Positions 26,080 through 38,106 of a stretch of DNA of 64,000 nucleotides are shown here, piece after piece. Within the stretch, counting starts at the first letter, position 1; each line of letters begins with the position of its first letter. The notes below the pieces were generated by a model. It searched no databases. It was not told where the DNA came from and was given only the letters and a program-made list of their open reading frames with translations. Both the position numbers and the translations under genes were made by a program. Source of the DNA: Aquimarina atlantica (GTDB lineage Bacteria; Bacteroidota; Bacteroidia; Flavobacteriales; Flavobacteriaceae). Location: the NCBI RefSeq assembly GCF_000626715.1, contig NZ_AQRA01000006.1:124001-188000 (forward strand), written 5' to 3'.

Positions 26080-26517
26080 ATGGCTAAAGAGATAGGTAAA
26101 GTAGTAAAATTACAAGTGCGTGGAGGAGCGGCAAACCCATCCCCACCAGTTGGACCTGCTTTAGGTGCTGCCGGAGTAAATATCATGGAATTCTGTAAGC
26201 AATTCAATGGTAGAACACAAGATAAAGCTGGTAAAGTATTACCAGTAGTAATTAATGTGTACACAGACAAGTCTTTTGATTTTGTTATCAAAACTCCACC
26301 AGCAGCTGTTCAGATACTGGAAGCAGCAAAACAGAAAAAAGGTTCTGGAGAGCCTAATCGTAAAAAAGTAGCTAGTGTTACTTGGGATCAAGTTCGTACA
26401 ATCGCAGAAGATAAAATGCAGGATTTAAATGCATTTACTGTAGAGTCTGCTATGAAAATGATTGCTGGTACCGCTCGTTCAATGGGTGTAACTGTAAAAG
26501 GACAAGCTCCTTTTTAA
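26080..26517 (+). CDS. rplK: 50S ribosomal protein L11
   Basis: A 145-residue L11 with both domains: the proline-rich [18 protein letters not shown] loop of the N-terminal domain, where thiostrepton-type drugs act with 23S rRNA, and the rRNA-binding C-terminal domain ([29 protein letters not shown]). It forms the GTPase-associated region with L10 and L12. It is the first gene of the L11-L1-L10-L12 string; rplA starts 18 bp downstream. Confidence 0.97.
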   Translation: MAKEIGKVVKLQVRGGAANPSPPVGPALGAAGVNIMEFCKQFNGRTQDKAGKVLPVVINVYTDKSFDFVIKTPPAAVQILEAAKQKKGSGEPNRKKVASVTWDQVRTIAEDKMQDLNAFTVESAMKMIAGTARSMGVTVKGQAPF

Positions 26518-26535
26518 TCCAAAAACGTTTACAAA

Positions 26536-27231
26536 ATGGCAAAAGTAACTAAAAAGCAAAAGGAAGCAAACGCTAAAGTTGATAAAAACAAAGCGTATTC
26601 ATTAAATGAAGCTTCTGCTTTAGTAAAAGAAATAACAAACGTAAATTTTGATGCTTCTGTAGATCTTGCTGTTCGTCTGAACGTAGATCCACGTAAAGCA
26701 AATCAAATGGTACGTGGTGTGGTAACATTACCTCACGGAACAGGAAAAGATGTTAAAGTATTAGCATTAGTAACACCAGATAAAGAAGCCGAAGCAAAAG
26801 AAGCAGGTGCTGATTTTGTTGGTCTTGATGAATATCTTGATAAAATCAAAGGTGGATGGACAGATGTTGATGTAATCATCACTATGCCTAGCGTTATGGG
26901 AAAATTGGGACCATTAGGTAGAGTATTAGGACCTCGTGGATTAATGCCTAACCCAAAAACAGGAACAGTAACAATGGATGTTGCAAAAGCAGTTTCTGAT
27001 GTAAAAGCAGGTAAGATTGATTTTAAAGTTGATAAAACCGGTATTGTTCATGCGGCAATAGGTAAATCTTCTTTCGATGCAGAGAAAATAGCTGGAAACG
27101 CTAAAGAATTATTAACAACATTGGTAAAGTTGAAGCCGCAGACTGCAAAAGGAGTATATATTAAATCAATATATATATCTTCTACCATGAGTCCTGGTGT
27201 AGAAATTGATGCTAAAAACTTTGCTGGGTAA
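26536..27231 (+). CDS. rplA: 50S ribosomal protein L1
   Basis: A 231-residue L1: the stalk protein that contacts E-site tRNA. Blocks include [21 protein letters not shown] (split), [29 protein letters not shown] (split) and [18 protein letters not shown]. In many bacteria L1 represses its own operon by binding the L11 leader. rplJ begins 15 bp downstream with no leader between them. Confidence 0.97.
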   Translation: MAKVTKKQKEANAKVDKNKAYSLNEASALVKEITNVNFDASVDLAVRLNVDPRKANQMVRGVVTLPHGTGKDVKVLALVTPDKEAEAKEAGADFVGLDEYLDKIKGGWTDVDVIITMPSVMGKLGPLGRVLGPRGLMPNPKTGTVTMDVAKAVSDVKAGKIDFKVDKTGIVHAAIGKSSFDAEKIAGNAKELLTTLVKLKPQTAKGVYIKSIYISSTMSPGVEIDAKNFAG

Positions 27232-27246
27232 TTAAGATAAACGATT

Positions 27247-27768
27247 ATGACAAGAGAAGAAAAATCACTAGTAATTGAAGACTTAACTGCTCAGTTAGCT
27301 GATAACGCTAATATCTATTTAGCAGATATTTCAGGATTGGATGCAGGAACAACTTCAAATTTACGTAGAGCTTGTTTTAAAGCTAATGTATCATTAAAAG
27401 TAGTTAAGAATACACTCCTTGCAAAAGCAATGGAGAATTCAGATAAAGATTTTGGAGAATTACCAACTACATTAAAAGGTAATACTTCTATTATGTTTGC
27501 TGAAGCCGGAAATGCACCAGCAAAGGTAATTAAAGAGTTTCGTAAGAAATCTGAAAAACCTTTGTTAAAAGGAGCATTTATAGAAGAGGCAGTATATGTA
27601 GGTGACGAAAACTTAGACGCTTTAGTTAATATTAAGTCTAAGGAAGAAGTTATCGGAGACATTATTGGTCTATTACAATCACCAGCTAAGAATGTTATTT
27701 CAGCATTAAAATCAAGCGGTGGTACTATAGCTGGTATTCTTAAAACGTTATCCGAAAAAGAAGGGTAA
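27247..27768 (+). CDS. rplJ: 50S ribosomal protein L10
   Basis: A 173-residue L10. The N-terminal rRNA-binding domain (VIEDLTAQLADNANIYLADISG, LRRACFKANVSLKVVKNTLL) is followed by the C-terminal helix that carries L12 dimers. Unlike Escherichia coli and Bacillus, no long L10 leader separates it from the gene before it (15 bp only), so autoregulation, if any, must act elsewhere, for example in the 69-bp spacer before rplL or upstream of rplK. Confidence 0.96.
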   Translation: MTREEKSLVIEDLTAQLADNANIYLADISGLDAGTTSNLRRACFKANVSLKVVKNTLLAKAMENSDKDFGELPTTLKGNTSIMFAEAGNAPAKVIKEFRKKSEKPLLKGAFIEEAVYVGDENLDALVNIKSKEEVIGDIIGLLQSPAKNVISALKSSGGTIAGILKTLSEKEG

Positions 27769-27837
27769 TTAATAGTAGTGTACGCACTTTTTAACAATTA
27801 TATTTCAATTAAAAAAAATTATTTAAAACGATAGAAA

Positions 27838-28215
27838 ATGGCAGATTTAAAAGATTTCGCAGAACAATTAGTTAACTTAACAGTAAAAGAAGTTAATGAG
27901 TTAGCTGATATATTAAAAGAAGAATATGGTATCGAACCTGCTGCTGCTGCAGTAGCTGTAGCTGCTGGCGGTGGTGCTGGTGGAGGAGATGCTGCTGAAG
28001 AAAAAACAGAATTTGATGTAATCCTTAAGGCTGCAGGTGGTGCTAAACTAGCTGTTGTAAAACTTGTAAAAGAACTTACAGGTCTAGGTCTTAAAGATGC
28101 TAAAGGATTAGTTGATGAAGCTCCTAAAGCAATCAAAGAAGGAATATCTAAAGATGAAGCAGAAGCTCTTAAAGCACAATTAGAAGAGGCTGGAGCTGAG
28201 GTTGAGCTTAAATAA
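27838..28215 (+). CDS. rplL: 50S ribosomal protein L7/L12
   Basis: A 125-residue L12: N-terminal dimer domain (1-~35), an alanine/glycine hinge ([21 protein letters not shown]), and the C-terminal domain that contacts translation factors ([33 protein letters not shown] in two blocks). Several dimers attach to L10. The hinge is slightly longer and richer in glycine than in E. coli. A hairpin lies between this gene and rpoB. Confidence 0.97.
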   Translation: MADLKDFAEQLVNLTVKEVNELADILKEEYGIEPAAAAVAVAAGGGAGGGDAAEEKTEFDVILKAAGGAKLAVVKLVKELTGLGLKDAKGLVDEAPKAIKEGISKDEAEALKAQLEEAGAEVELK

Positions 28216-28237
28216 GCTTACCATATATTGACATATA

Positions 28238-28280
28238 GGTTTAGACCCATCATGCAATGATGCCTGATGAGGTCTAAACC
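28238..28280 (+). promoter_or_regulatory. Attenuator-like hairpin between rplL and rpoB
   Basis: The arms GGTTTAGACC (28238-28247) and GGTCTAAACC (28271-28280) are perfect 10-bp complements. The 23-nt loop can extend the stem (CATCA with TGATG, one bulged A) or fold alone (CATCAT/ATGATG). It is followed by ATTTTGCG, only a weak T-run, as expected for partial termination or RNase processing. Confidence 0.65.
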
Positions 28281-28351
28281 ATTTTGCGTATATAAACATT
28301 AAGTTGTACATACGCACCCTTTTTTAAATTTTAATTTAATTCCGTCCATTG

Positions 28352-31300
28352 ATGTTAGCAACGCAAACTGAAAGATTGAATTTCTCTTCTGTAAAGAATA
28401 GACCTGATTATCCTGACTTCCTGGATATTCAGATCAAATCCTTCCAGGATTTCTTTCAACTAGAAACAAAATCTGAAGAAAGAGGAAACGAAGGTTTATA
28501 CAATACCTTCATGGAAAACTTCCCGATTACAGATACTCGTAATCAATTTGTACTAGAATTTTTAGATTACTTTGTAGACCCTCCAAGATATGATCTGCAG
28601 GAGTGTATAGAAAGAGGTCTTACCTATAGTGTACCTTTAAAAGCCCGTCTAAAACTTTTCTGTACAGACCCAGAACACGAAGATTTTGAGACTATTGTTC
28701 AGGATGTGTACTTAGGTACAATTCCTTATATGACACCTAGTGGTACTTTTTGTATTAATGGGGCAGAGCGAGTAGTCGTATCTCAATTACACCGTTCACC
28801 GGGAGTATTCTTTGGACAATCATTCCATGCCAATGGAACTAAATTATATTCTGCAAGAGTAATTCCTTTTAAAGGTTCTTGGATAGAATTTGCTACCGAT
28901 ATCAATAGTGTAATGTACGCTTATATCGATAGAAAGAAAAAATTACCGGTAACTACGCTTTTCCGTGCAATTGGTTTTGAACGTGATAAAGATATTTTAG
29001 AAATATTTGATCTTGCAGAAGAAGTAAAAGTTTCTAAATCCGGATTGAAAAAAGTTTTAGGACGCAAATTAGCAGCACGTGTATTAAATACATGGCATGA
29101 AGATTTTGTGGATGAAGATACAGGAGAAGTAGTATCTATTGAGCGTAACGAGATCGTTTTAGATCGTGATACCATCTTAGATAAAGATCACCTTGAAGAG
29201 ATTATCGAATCTGGAGCAAAAACCATTTTGCTTCATAAAGAAGATAATCAAAAAGGAGATTATGCAATTATTCACAATACTTTACAAAAAGATCCTACCA
29301 ATTCTGAAAAAGAAGCGGTAGAACATATATACCGTCAATTACGTAATGCAGAACCGCCTGATGAAGAAACTGCAAGAGGTATTATTGACAAGTTATTCTT
29401 TTCTGATCAACGTTACAATCTTGGTGAAGTAGGTCGTTATAGAATGAATAAGAAATTGGGACTTGATATTGCAATGGATAAGCAAGTGCTTACCAAAGAA
29501 GATATTATTACCATTATAAAATACTTAATAGAATTAATTAACTCTAAAGCAGAAATTGATGATATCGATCACCTTTCTAACCGTCGTGTTAGAACGGTAG
29601 GAGAACAATTATCACAGCAGTTTGGAGTTGGTCTGGCACGTATGGCTCGTACCATTCGTGAACGTATGAATGTTAGAGATAATGAGGTTTTTACACCGAT
29701 TGATTTGATCAATGCTAAAACACTATCATCTGTAATTAATTCGTTCTTTGGTACAAACCAGTTATCTCAGTTTATGGATCAAACCAATCCATTAGCAGAG
29801 ATTACACATAAGCGTAGACTTTCGGCTCTTGGGCCAGGAGGTTTATCACGTGAGCGTGCAGGTTTTGAGGTACGTGATGTACACTATACACATTACGGTC
29901 GTCTATGTCCTATTGAGACTCCTGAAGGACCAAATATTGGTCTTATCTCTTCACTTTCTGTATTTGCAAAAGTGAATTCAATGGGATTCCTTGAAACTCC
30001 ATATAGAAAAGTAGAAGAAGGAAAGGTTGATCTTTCTGGATATACATATCTAAGTGCAGAAGAGGAAGAAGAAAAATTAATAGCTCAGGCTAATATTCCT
30101 TTAAAAGAAGATGGTGCAATAGATTCTGATAAGGTAATTGCACGTATGGAAGGTGATTTCCCGGTAATTGACCCAACCAATGTTAATTATGCCGATGTTG
30201 CCCCTAATCAGATAGCATCTATTTCTGCATCTTTAATTCCGTTCTTAGAACATGATGATGCAAACCGTGCACTGATGGGATCAAACATGATGCGTCAGGC
30301 AGTACCATTATTAAGAGTTGATGCTCCTATTGTAGGAACAGGATTAGAACGTCAGGTAGCATCAGATTCCAGAGTATTGATTAATGCAGAAGGAGAAGGA
30401 GTTGTTGAGTACGTAGATGCACAAAAGATTACCATTAAATACGATAGAACCGAAGAGGAAAGAATGGTAAGCTTTGATGATGATTCTAAAACATATGAAT
30501 TAATAAAATTCCGTAAAACGAATCAAGGTACCAATATAAACCTTAAACCGATCGTTAATGTTGGAGATCGTGTTAAAAAAGGTCAGGTATTGTGTCAGGG
30601 ATATGCTACAGAAAAAGGAGAACTTGCTCTTGGTAGAAACATGAAAGTAGCCTTTATGCCTTGGAAAGGGTATAACTTTGAGGATGCGATTGTGATTTCT
30701 GAAAAAGTAGTACGAGAAGATATCTTTACTTCAATCCATATTGATGAATATTCTCTTGAGGTTAGAGATACCAAATTAGGTAATGAAGAATTAACTAATG
30801 ATATTCCTAACGTTTCTGAAGAAGCTACCAAAGATCTTGATGAAAACGGAATGATTCGTGTTGGTGCAGAAATCAAACCGGGTGATATCCTTATCGGGAA
30901 AATTACTCCAAAAGGAGAAAGTGATCCTACTCCAGAAGAGAAACTATTAAGAGCAATCTTTGGAGATAAAGCAGGAGACGTTAAAGACGCTTCTTTAAAA
31001 GCTTCCCCTTCTTTACATGGTGTGGTAATTGATAAAAAATTATTTGCCCGCGCTATAAAGGATAAGAGAAAACGTTCTCAGGATAAAGAAGATATTGAGA
31101 TTTTAGAAAGGTCATACGATACAAAATTCGAATTGCTAAAATCTGAATTAGTCGACAAGTTATTCGCTATTGTTGGTGGTAAAACTTCTCAAGGGGTTAT
31201 GAATGACCTGGGAGAAGAAGTGCTTCCTAAAGGTAAAAAGTATACTCAGAAAATGCTTAATAGTGTTGATGATTATGCTCACCTTACTAAAGGAACATGG

Positions 31301-32161
31301 ACTACCGATGATGCTTTAAATAGTATGGTTGCAGATCTTATCCATAACTATAAGATTAAAGAAAATGATTTACAAGGTAATCTTCGAAGAGAGAAATTTA
31401 CAATCTCTGTAGGAGATGAGTTACCTTCAGGAATTATAAAACTTGCTAAAGTTTATATCGCTAAGAAACGTAAGCTAAAAGTAGGTGATAAAATGGCAGG
31501 TCGTCACGGTAACAAAGGTATTGTTGCTCGTATCGTAAGAGAAGAAGATATGCCATTCTTAGAAGACGGAACACCAGTTGATATTGTATTAAACCCACTT
31601 GGGGTACCATCTCGTATGAATATTGGTCAGATTTATGAAACAGTATTAGGATGGGCCGGACAAAAACTGAATAGAAAATTTGCTACTCCAATTTTTGATG
31701 GTGCGTCTCTAGATCAGATTAATGGATTTACAGATGAAGCAGGAATTCCAAGATTTGGACATACCTATCTTTATGATGGAGGTACGGGAGATCGTTTCCA
31801 CCAGCCAGCAACCGTAGGTGTGATATACATGCTTAAGCTTGGTCACATGGTAGATGATAAAATGCATGCACGTTCTATTGGTCCTTACTCGTTGATTACT
31901 CAACAACCACTTGGTGGTAAGGCTCAATTTGGAGGTCAGCGTTTTGGAGAGATGGAAGTTTGGGCGCTAGAGGCTTATGGTGCTTCTGCAACCTTACGTG
32001 AGATATTGACGGTAAAATCTGATGATGTTATAGGAAGAGCTAAGACATACGAAAGTATTGTTAAAGGTGAGCCTATGCCAGAACCAGGATTACCAGAATC
32101 TTTTAATGTATTAATGCACGAATTAAAAGGTCTGGGTCTGGATATCAGATTAGAAGAATAG
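28352..32161 (+). CDS. rpoB: DNA-directed RNA polymerase subunit beta
   Basis: A complete 1269-residue beta subunit. I start at ATG 28352 ([11 protein letters not shown]), the usual N-terminus; a TTG immediately before it would add one Met only. The rifampicin pocket (near 29751-29850) reads [25 protein letters not shown], with the drug-sensitive residues in place. Downstream are [27 protein letters not shown] and [19 protein letters not shown]. It is 97 bp from rpoC. Confidence 0.98.
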   Translation: MLATQTERLNFSSVKNRPDYPDFLDIQIKSFQDFFQLETKSEERGNEGLYNTFMENFPITDTRNQFVLEFLDYFVDPPRYDLQECIERGLTYSVPLKARLKLFCTDPEHEDFETIVQDVYLGTIPYMTPSGTFCINGAERVVVSQLHRSPGVFFGQSFHANGTKLYSARVIPFKGSWIEFATDINSVMYAYIDRKKKLPVTTLFRAIGFERDKDILEIFDLAEEVKVSKSGLKKVLGRKLAARVLNTWHEDFVDEDTGEVVSIERNEIVLDRDTILDKDHLEEIIESGAKTILLHKEDNQKGDYAIIHNTLQKDPTNSEKEAVEHIYRQLRNAEPPDEETARGIIDKLFFSDQRYNLGEVGRYRMNKKLGLDIAMDKQVLTKEDIITIIKYLIELINSKAEIDDIDHLSNRRVRTVGEQLSQQFGVGLARMARTIRERMNVRDNEVFTPIDLINAKTLSSVINSFFGTNQLSQFMDQTNPLAEITHKRRLSALGPGGLSRERAGFEVRDVHYTHYGRLCPIETPEGPNIGLISSLSVFAKVNSMGFLETPYRKVEEGKVDLSGYTYLSAEEEEEKLIAQANIPLKEDGAIDSDKVIARMEGDFPVIDPTNVNYADVAPNQIASISASLIPFLEHDDANRALMGSNMMRQAVPLLRVDAPIVGTGLERQVASDSRVLINAEGEGVVEYVDAQKITIKYDRTEEERMVSFDDDSKTYELIKFRKTNQGTNINLKPIVNVGDRVKKGQVLCQGYATEKGELALGRNMKVAFMPWKGYNFEDAIVISEKVVREDIFTSIHIDEYSLEVRDTKLGNEELTNDIPNVSEEATKDLDENGMIRVGAEIKPGDILIGKITPKGESDPTPEEKLLRAIFGDKAGDVKDASLKASPSLHGVVIDKKLFARAIKDKRKRSQDKEDIEILERSYDTKFELLKSELVDKLFAIVGGKTSQGVMNDLGEEVLPKGKKYTQKMLNSVDDYAHLTKGTWTTDDALNSMVADLIHNYKIKENDLQGNLRREKFTISVGDELPSGIIKLAKVYIAKKRKLKVGDKMAGRHGNKGIVARIVREEDMPFLEDGTPVDIVLNPLGVPSRMNIGQIYETVLGWAGQKLNRKFATPIFDGASLDQINGFTDEAGIPRFGHTYLYDGGTGDRFHQPATVGVIYMLKLGHMVDDKMHARSIGPYSLITQQPLGGKAQFGGQRFGEMEVWALEAYGASATLREILTVKSDDVIGRAKTYESIVKGEPMPEPGLPESFNVLMHELKGLGLDIRLEE

Positions 32162-32170
32162 TAAATACTA

Positions 32171-32204
32171 ATTCGTACCCTGAGCTAAGTCGAAGGGTAC
32201 GAAT
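32171..32204. repeat. REP-like palindromic element between rpoB and rpoC
   Basis: The arms ATTCGTACCCT and AGGGTACGAAT (11 bp, perfect) flank GAGCTAAGTCGA. The core CCCTGAGC...GTCGAAGGG matches a palindromic motif that I recall as widely interspersed in bacterial genomes. It lies in the 97-bp spacer, so it is transcribed with rpoBC. Confidence 0.6.
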
Positions 32205-32258
32205 GAAACATAAACTATTCAAAATTAAATTACAATAATTCTTTAGCAACCATATATT

Positions 32259-35200
32259 ATGGCAAGAAATAATGATAAGAATACAGTAAAGAGATTTAAT
32301 AAAATCTCTATAGGTTTAGCATCTCCTGAGTCAATTTTAGCGGCATCTCAAGGAGAAGTGTTAAAACCCGAAACTATCAATTATCGTACTCACAAACCCG
32401 AGCGTGATGGTTTGTTCTGTGAGCGTATTTTTGGACCTGTAAAGGACTTCGAATGTGCTTGTGGTAAATATAAAAGAATTCGTTACAAAGGTATTGTTTG
32501 TGATCGATGTGGAGTAGAGGTTACCGAAAAGAAAGTGCGAAGAGATCGTGTAGGACATATTAACTTAGTTGTTCCTGTGGCACACATCTGGTATTTCCGC
32601 TCTTTACCAAATAAAATAGGATATTTATTAGGACTTCCATCTAAGAAATTAGATATGATTATTTACTACGAGCGTTATGTAGTAATTCAGCCTGGTATTG
32701 CCAAAAATGAAGAAGGCGAAGCTGTTCAGAAAATGGATTTCCTTACAGAAGAAGAGTATTTAAATATTTTAGATAGCCTTCCTCAGGAAAATCTATATCT
32801 TGATGATACAGATCCTAATAAGTTCATCGCAAAGATGGGAGCAGAGTGCCTTATCGAGATTTTAAGAAGAATTGATCTTGATGCACTATCTTACGAACTA
32901 AGACATAAAGCAAATAACGAAACGTCTAAACAACGTAAAACTGAAGCATTAAAACGTCTTCAGGTTGTAGAGTCTTTCCGTGATGCAAATAAAAACAGAG
33001 AAAACAATCCAGAATGGATGGTTCTTAAAGTTGTACCGGTAATTCCACCAGAATTACGTCCTTTGGTACCACTTGATGGAGGTCGTTTTGCGACTTCAGA
33101 TTTAAATGACCTGTACCGTCGTGTGATTATCCGTAATAATCGTTTGAAACGTTTAATGGAAATCAAAGCTCCAGAAGTTATTTTACGTAATGAAAAACGT
33201 ATGCTTCAGGAATCTGTAGATTCATTATTTGATAATACACGTAAAGCTTCTGCTGTTAAAACAGATTCTAACAGACCATTAAAATCTTTATCCGATTCAT
33301 TAAAAGGTAAGCAAGGACGTTTCCGTCAGAACTTACTTGGTAAACGTGTGGATTACTCAGCACGTTCTGTGATTGTTGTAGGACCAGAATTGAAATTATT
33401 CGAATGTGGTCTTCCAAAAAATATGGCAGCAGAACTTTATAAGCCATTTGTGATCAGAAAATTGATTGAGCGTGGTATTGTAAAAACAGTAAAATCTGCC
33501 AAGAAAATTATAGATAGAAAAGAGCCTGTAGTTTGGGATATCTTAGAGAATGTCTTAAAAGGACATCCGGTATTACTAAACCGTGCTCCTACGCTTCACC
33601 GTTTAGGTATCCAGGCTTTTCAGCCTAAACTTATCGAAGGTAAAGCGATACAGTTACATCCTTTGGTGTGTACCGCATTTAATGCCGATTTTGATGGGGA
33701 TCAGATGGCAGTACATTTACCACTGGGGCCAGAAGCAATTTTAGAAGCTCAGTTGTTGATGTTAGCATCACACAACATTCTTAATCCTGCTAACGGATCA
33801 CCTGTAACGGTTCCTTCTCAGGATATGGTCTTGGGTCTTTATTATATGACCAAGTCTCGTAGATCTACTCCAGAATTAGAAATAAAAGGAGAAGATTTAA
33901 CGTTCTACTCTCCAGAAGAAGTAGTTATTGCTTATAATGAAAAGAGATTAGATATTAATGCGAATATCAAAGTTCGTACTAATGATATCGAAGAAGGAGA
34001 AGTAGTAACCAAAATCATAGAAACTACTGCTGGTAGGGTTTTATTTAATGAAAAAGTTCCGGAAAAAGCAGGATATATTAACGAAGTATTGACAAAAAAA
34101 TCACTTCGAGATATTATCGGAGGTATTTTGAAAGTAACAAGTGTTCCTGAAACAGCAGAATTCTTAGATGAAATCAAAACCTTAGGATATAATTTTGCAT
34201 TCCAGGGAGGATTATCATTTAGTTTAGGAGATATTATTATTCCTAAAGAGAAGCATACCATGATTGCAGATGCAAATGCTCAGGTAGACAATATTGTAGC
34301 AAACTATAATATGGGTCTTATTACTAATAATGAGCGTTATAATCAGGTAATTGATATTTGGACATCTACAAATGCTGAGTTGACAGAATTGTCTATGAAG
34401 CGTATTCGTGAAGATCAACAAGGGTTTAATTCGGTATATATGATGCTTGACTCTGGGGCAAGGGGATCTAAAGAACAGATTCGTCAGCTAACCGGAATGC
34501 GTGGATTGATGGCAAAACCGAAGAAAGCGAGTTCTGCTGGTGGAGAAATTATCGAAAACCCAATTCTTTCTAACTTTAAAGAAGGACTTTCTATTCTTGA
34601 GTACTTTATTTCTACTCACGGTGCACGTAAAGGTCTTGCAGATACCGCTCTTAAAACTGCGGATGCTGGATACCTTACACGTCGTCTAGTGGATGTTGCC
34701 CAGGACGTTATTGTTAATATAGAAGATTGTGGTACACTTAGAGGTGTAGAGGTAACTCCGTTAAAGAAGAATGAGGAAATTATAGAAGGACTTGCAGCTA
34801 GAATAGTGGGTAGAACATCATTGCAAGATGTTGTTGATCCTCTAACTCAAGAAGTATTAGCAGAAGCTGGTGTAGAAATTAGTGATGAAGTAGCTAAGAT
34901 TATTGAGAATTCTCCTGTAGAATCTGTAGAAGTTCGTTCAGCACTTACTTGTGAAGCAAAGAAAGGAATTTGTGTAAAATGTTATGGTCGTAACCTTGCT
35001 ACTGGTAAAACAGTACAGCGTGGTGAAGCCGTTGGTGTTGTAGCTGCTCAATCTATTGGAGAGCCTGGTACACAGCTTACATTACGTACATTCCACGTGG
35101 GAGGTATTGCAGGTAACATTTCTGAAGAAAACCAATTAAGATCTAAATTTGCTGGTAAAGCTGAAATTGAAGAACTTAAAACCGTTAAAGGAGAAGATGG

Positions 35201-36557
35201 AGAAGGTAATGAGATCGATGTAGTAATTTCTCGTACATCAGAAGTTAAGATTATTGATCCAAAAACTAAGATTGTTTTAAGTACAAACTTAATTCCTTAT
35301 GGTTCTCAATTATTTATCCAGGATGGAGATAAAATTGATAAAGATCAGGTAATCTGTCAGTGGGATCCATATAATGGAGTAATTATCTCTGAATTTGCAG
35401 GTAAAGTAAGATATGAAAATATCGAGCAAGGTACTACCTACCAAGTAGAGATTGATGAACAAACTGGTTTCCAGGAAAAAGTAATTTCTGAATCACGTGA
35501 TAAGAAAAAGATACCAACACTACATGTACTAGGAAGCGGAGATGAAGTGTTACGTTCTTATAACTTACCTGTTGGAGCTCACCTTATGGTAGACGATAAT
35601 GATAAGATTAAGGTAGGTAAAATCTTGGTTAAGATTCCTCGTAAATCTGCCAAAGCTGGTGATATTACAGGAGGTCTTCCTAGAGTAACAGAATTATTCG
35701 AAGCACGTAATCCTTCTAACCCTGCTGTGGTTAGTGAAATCGATGGTGTAGTATCATTTGGAAAAATCAAACGTGGTAATCGAGAGATTATCGTAGAATC
35801 CAGAATAGGAGAAATTAAAAAGTATCTTGTAAAACTTTCTAATCAAATTCTTGTTCAGGAAAATGATTATGTTCGTGCAGGAATGCCATTATCAGATGGA
35901 TCTACCACACCAGAAGATATTCTTAAAATCAAAGGCCCTTCTGCAGTACAGCAGTATTTGGTTAATGAAGTACAAGAAGTATATCGACTACAGGGTGTAA
36001 AAATTAATGATAAGCATTTTGAAGTAGTAGTACGTCAAATGATGCGTAAAGTAAGAATCCAGGATCCGGGAGATACTATTTTCCTTGAGAATCAGCTAGT
36101 ACACAAATCTGATTTTATCGAAGAAAATGATGAGATCTTCGGAATGAAGGTTGTTGAAGATTCAGGAGATAGCGAAAACCTTAAAGAAGGACAGATTATT
36201 TCTCCTCGTGAGTTAAGAGATGAGAATTCGGCTTTACGTAGAGATGATAAAAACTTAGTTACTGCAAGAGACGTTTCTCCTGCAACAGCGACTCCAATAC
36301 TACAAGGTATTACAAGAGCTTCGTTACAGACCAAGTCATTTATCTCTGCGGCGTCATTCCAGGAAACAACAAAAGTGTTAAACGAAGCTGCGGTAAGTGG
36401 TAAAGTTGATAGCCTTGAAGGTCTTAAAGAAAATGTGATTGTTGGACATAGAATACCAGCAGGAACAGGAATGAGAGACTATGAAAGTATCATTGTTGGT
36501 TCAAACGAAGAGTTTGAAGAACGAATGGAACAGCGACAAGAAGTTAATTATAACTAA
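32259..36557 (+). CDS. rpoC: DNA-directed RNA polymerase subunit beta'
   Basis: A 1432-residue beta' subunit. It has the N-terminal zinc site C66, C68, C81, C84 ([20 protein letters not shown]), the catalytic NADFDGDQ (475-482) chelating Mg2+, the bridge helix/trigger loop region ([32 protein letters not shown] in two blocks) and the second zinc cluster ([13 protein letters not shown]). The length is usual for Bacteroidota. It ends with a strong terminator, closing the tuf-rpoC region. Confidence 0.98.
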   Translation: MARNNDKNTVKRFNKISIGLASPESILAASQGEVLKPETINYRTHKPERDGLFCERIFGPVKDFECACGKYKRIRYKGIVCDRCGVEVTEKKVRRDRVGHINLVVPVAHIWYFRSLPNKIGYLLGLPSKKLDMIIYYERYVVIQPGIAKNEEGEAVQKMDFLTEEEYLNILDSLPQENLYLDDTDPNKFIAKMGAECLIEILRRIDLDALSYELRHKANNETSKQRKTEALKRLQVVESFRDANKNRENNPEWMVLKVVPVIPPELRPLVPLDGGRFATSDLNDLYRRVIIRNNRLKRLMEIKAPEVILRNEKRMLQESVDSLFDNTRKASAVKTDSNRPLKSLSDSLKGKQGRFRQNLLGKRVDYSARSVIVVGPELKLFECGLPKNMAAELYKPFVIRKLIERGIVKTVKSAKKIIDRKEPVVWDILENVLKGHPVLLNRAPTLHRLGIQAFQPKLIEGKAIQLHPLVCTAFNADFDGDQMAVHLPLGPEAILEAQLLMLASHNILNPANGSPVTVPSQDMVLGLYYMTKSRRSTPELEIKGEDLTFYSPEEVVIAYNEKRLDINANIKVRTNDIEEGEVVTKIIETTAGRVLFNEKVPEKAGYINEVLTKKSLRDIIGGILKVTSVPETAEFLDEIKTLGYNFAFQGGLSFSLGDIIIPKEKHTMIADANAQVDNIVANYNMGLITNNERYNQVIDIWTSTNAELTELSMKRIREDQQGFNSVYMMLDSGARGSKEQIRQLTGMRGLMAKPKKASSAGGEIIENPILSNFKEGLSILEYFISTHGARKGLADTALKTADAGYLTRRLVDVAQDVIVNIEDCGTLRGVEVTPLKKNEEIIEGLAARIVGRTSLQDVVDPLTQEVLAEAGVEISDEVAKIIENSPVESVEVRSALTCEAKKGICVKCYGRNLATGKTVQRGEAVGVVAAQSIGEPGTQLTLRTFHVGGIAGNISEENQLRSKFAGKAEIEELKTVKGEDGEGNEIDVVISRTSEVKIIDPKTKIVLSTNLIPYGSQLFIQDGDKIDKDQVICQWDPYNGVIISEFAGKVRYENIEQGTTYQVEIDEQTGFQEKVISESRDKKKIPTLHVLGSGDEVLRSYNLPVGAHLMVDDNDKIKVGKILVKIPRKSAKAGDITGGLPRVTELFEARNPSNPAVVSEIDGVVSFGKIKRGNREIIVESRIGEIKKYLVKLSNQILVQENDYVRAGMPLSDGSTTPEDILKIKGPSAVQQYLVNEVQEVYRLQGVKINDKHFEVVVRQMMRKVRIQDPGDTIFLENQLVHKSDFIEENDEIFGMKVVEDSGDSENLKEGQIISPRELRDENSALRRDDKNLVTARDVSPATATPILQGITRASLQTKSFISAASFQETTKVLNEAAVSGKVDSLEGLKENVIVGHRIPAGTGMRDYESIIVGSNEEFEERMEQRQEVNYN

Positions 36558-36564
36558 TATAAAT

Positions 36565-36594
36565 AGCCTGCCTCTTTAGGCAGGCTTTTTTTTG
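36565..36594 (+). terminator. rpoC terminator
   Basis: The arms AGCCTGCCT and AGGCAGGCT (9 bp) with a 4-nt loop and eight Ts. Confidence 0.95.
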
Positions 36595-36622
36595 ATCAAA
36601 CGATTCTAAAATAAAATTGAAT

Positions 36623-36937
36623 ATGGCAGATAATAAAAATCAGAAACAAAATCAATTGAATATAGAACTAGATGAAGATGTTGCAGATGGTACATATAGT
36701 AATCTTGCAATCATTAATCATTCAGTTTCAGAATTTGTAGTTGATTTTGTTAACATTATGCCGGGTAGACCTAAAAGTAAGGTGAAAAGTAGAATTATTT
36801 TAACTCCACAGCATGCCAAAAGATTATTAAAAGCTCTTAGTGATAATGTAAATAGATTTGAAGCTGCTCATGGAGAAATTAAAGATTATGAGCAAACACC
36901 AATCCCTATGAATTTTGGTCCTACAGGAGAGGCTTAG
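36623..36937 (+). CDS. DUF3467 family protein
   Basis: A 104-residue protein of the DUF3467 family: VADGTYSNLAIINHSVSEFVVDFVN, PGRPKSKVKSRIILTPQHAKRLLKAL (each split below 20 here) and a conserved NVNRFEAAHG. I start at ATG 36623 (MADNKNQ); a TTG two codons earlier is also possible. Homologues lie after rpoC in many Bacteroidota, but the function is unknown. The small soluble form and placement suggest a role in transcription or translation; this is an inference. It has its own terminator. Confidence 0.85.
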   Translation: MADNKNQKQNQLNIELDEDVADGTYSNLAIINHSVSEFVVDFVNIMPGRPKSKVKSRIILTPQHAKRLLKALSDNVNRFEAAHGEIKDYEQTPIPMNFGPTGEA

Positions 36938-36954
36938 ATAAGAACTATAATAAT

Positions 36955-37005
36955 AAAAAACCGACTTAAATGCTATATTTTATGTAGCATTTAAGTCGGT
37001 TTTTT
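36955..37005. terminator. Long bidirectional-type terminator
   Basis: The arms 36955-36975 and 36985-37005 are perfect over 21 bp (six A/T pairs outside CCGACTTAAATGCTA) with a 9-nt loop. T- and A-tracts on both sides allow termination in either direction. Confidence 0.92.
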
Positions 37006-37505
37006 ATTATACATGCTTCAGATTTCCTTATCTCAATAAAAATGAATTCAATATGTGTATAAGGTGTTGAATGCTAGTAAGATTATGGTTTCGTTTTTGA
37101 TATTCTAGCAAAATAGAAGCCATTTCATTTTAAATATCATATTTATAAATAGTAAATTTTTAAAGGTCTGATACATAAACTTATATGGGCCTAAAATATA
37201 TGAAATAACTATAGGCAGTTATATTTTTGCGGTAAAACAGTAATTGACTTAAAGAAAAATCTGCTAAATTTACATAAGAGATATCTAAATAAATCTTAAA
37301 AAAAGAAGCTAAATGGTTTATTATAGAGCTCATTACTCACATTTGTCAAATAAATTTATATAGTTCACGAGTAATTAAAAGTGTTTTAGAAGAATTTATA
37401 ATAATTCTTGATTTGATTTACCCTGATCAAATGTATTAATCAATTTATAACCCCAAAAAATTGATTTGTATGATGAAAGAAACACATATATGGTGATCAT
37501 AAAAT
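37006..37505. other. Non-coding region before the polysaccharide locus
   Basis: About 500 very AT-rich bases with no convincing gene. A -7-like TATTTTTG followed by GCGG is at 37222-37229, without a clear -33 partner; it could start a long leader (~270 nt) into the outer-membrane protein gene. A small hairpin AGAATT/AATTCT lies near 37390-37410. Confidence 0.5.
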
Positions 37506-38078
37506 ATGATTTTGACACGACTTCTGTTGCTAGTCTTATTTGTTATAAATTTTTCTTTTGCTTATGCACAAGAAGAAGATCCTTGGGTTATTGGCTTGGG
37601 ACTAAATGTTGTTGACAATTCTGGAAGTCGTTTTGATGAATTACTCAATATTGAAGATAATTGGAATCTATCTCGTTTATTAAAAATTACGGTAGAAAAA
37701 AGATTTGATTATGACTATGGAATTGAGCTATCAACATCAATCAATAAATTTCAGAGAGGCAAAAAAATAAACAGTGTTTTTAGTGTAGAAACCATCAATT
37801 ATTTTGCAGTTGACTTAATGGTTAAAAACTATACTTCTAACTATTGGAACGATCCCAGACATGCAGGATATACAGGATATGTGATAGGAGGATGGGGTGG
37901 AAATTTTTTTAATGAAGTTATTAATAATACTCTAAATGTTGGCCTGGGGTTAAACATTAGACTAGGAGCATATATGTGGCTTAATTTTCAGACATTAGGA
38001 AAATTTTCTATAGACAATAACACCCCAGGAAATGCAAATCATTTACAACATTCTATTTCGGTTGTAATATGGTTATAA
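37506..38078 (+). CDS. Predicted outer-membrane beta-barrel protein
   Basis: A 190-residue protein with a clear signal peptide (MILTRLLLLVLFVINFSFAYA, cleavage before QEEDP). The mature part alternates hydrophobic and polar residues in strands (KITVEKRFDYDYGIELSTS, NTLNVGLGLNIRLGAYMWLNF, LQHSISVVIWL), ending in an aromatic/hydrophobic terminus typical of outer-membrane barrels. No named domain is recognised. It opens the polysaccharide gene string, so export or surface attachment is possible, but nothing shows this directly. Confidence 0.65.
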   Translation: MILTRLLLLVLFVINFSFAYAQEEDPWVIGLGLNVVDNSGSRFDELLNIEDNWNLSRLLKITVEKRFDYDYGIELSTSINKFQRGKKINSVFSVETINYFAVDLMVKNYTSNYWNDPRHAGYTGYVIGGWGGNFFNEVINNTLNVGLGLNIRLGAYMWLNFQTLGKFSIDNNTPGNANHLQHSISVVIWL

Positions 38079-38106
38079 ATGAGTTGATATAATTAAAATA
38101 TAGTAT

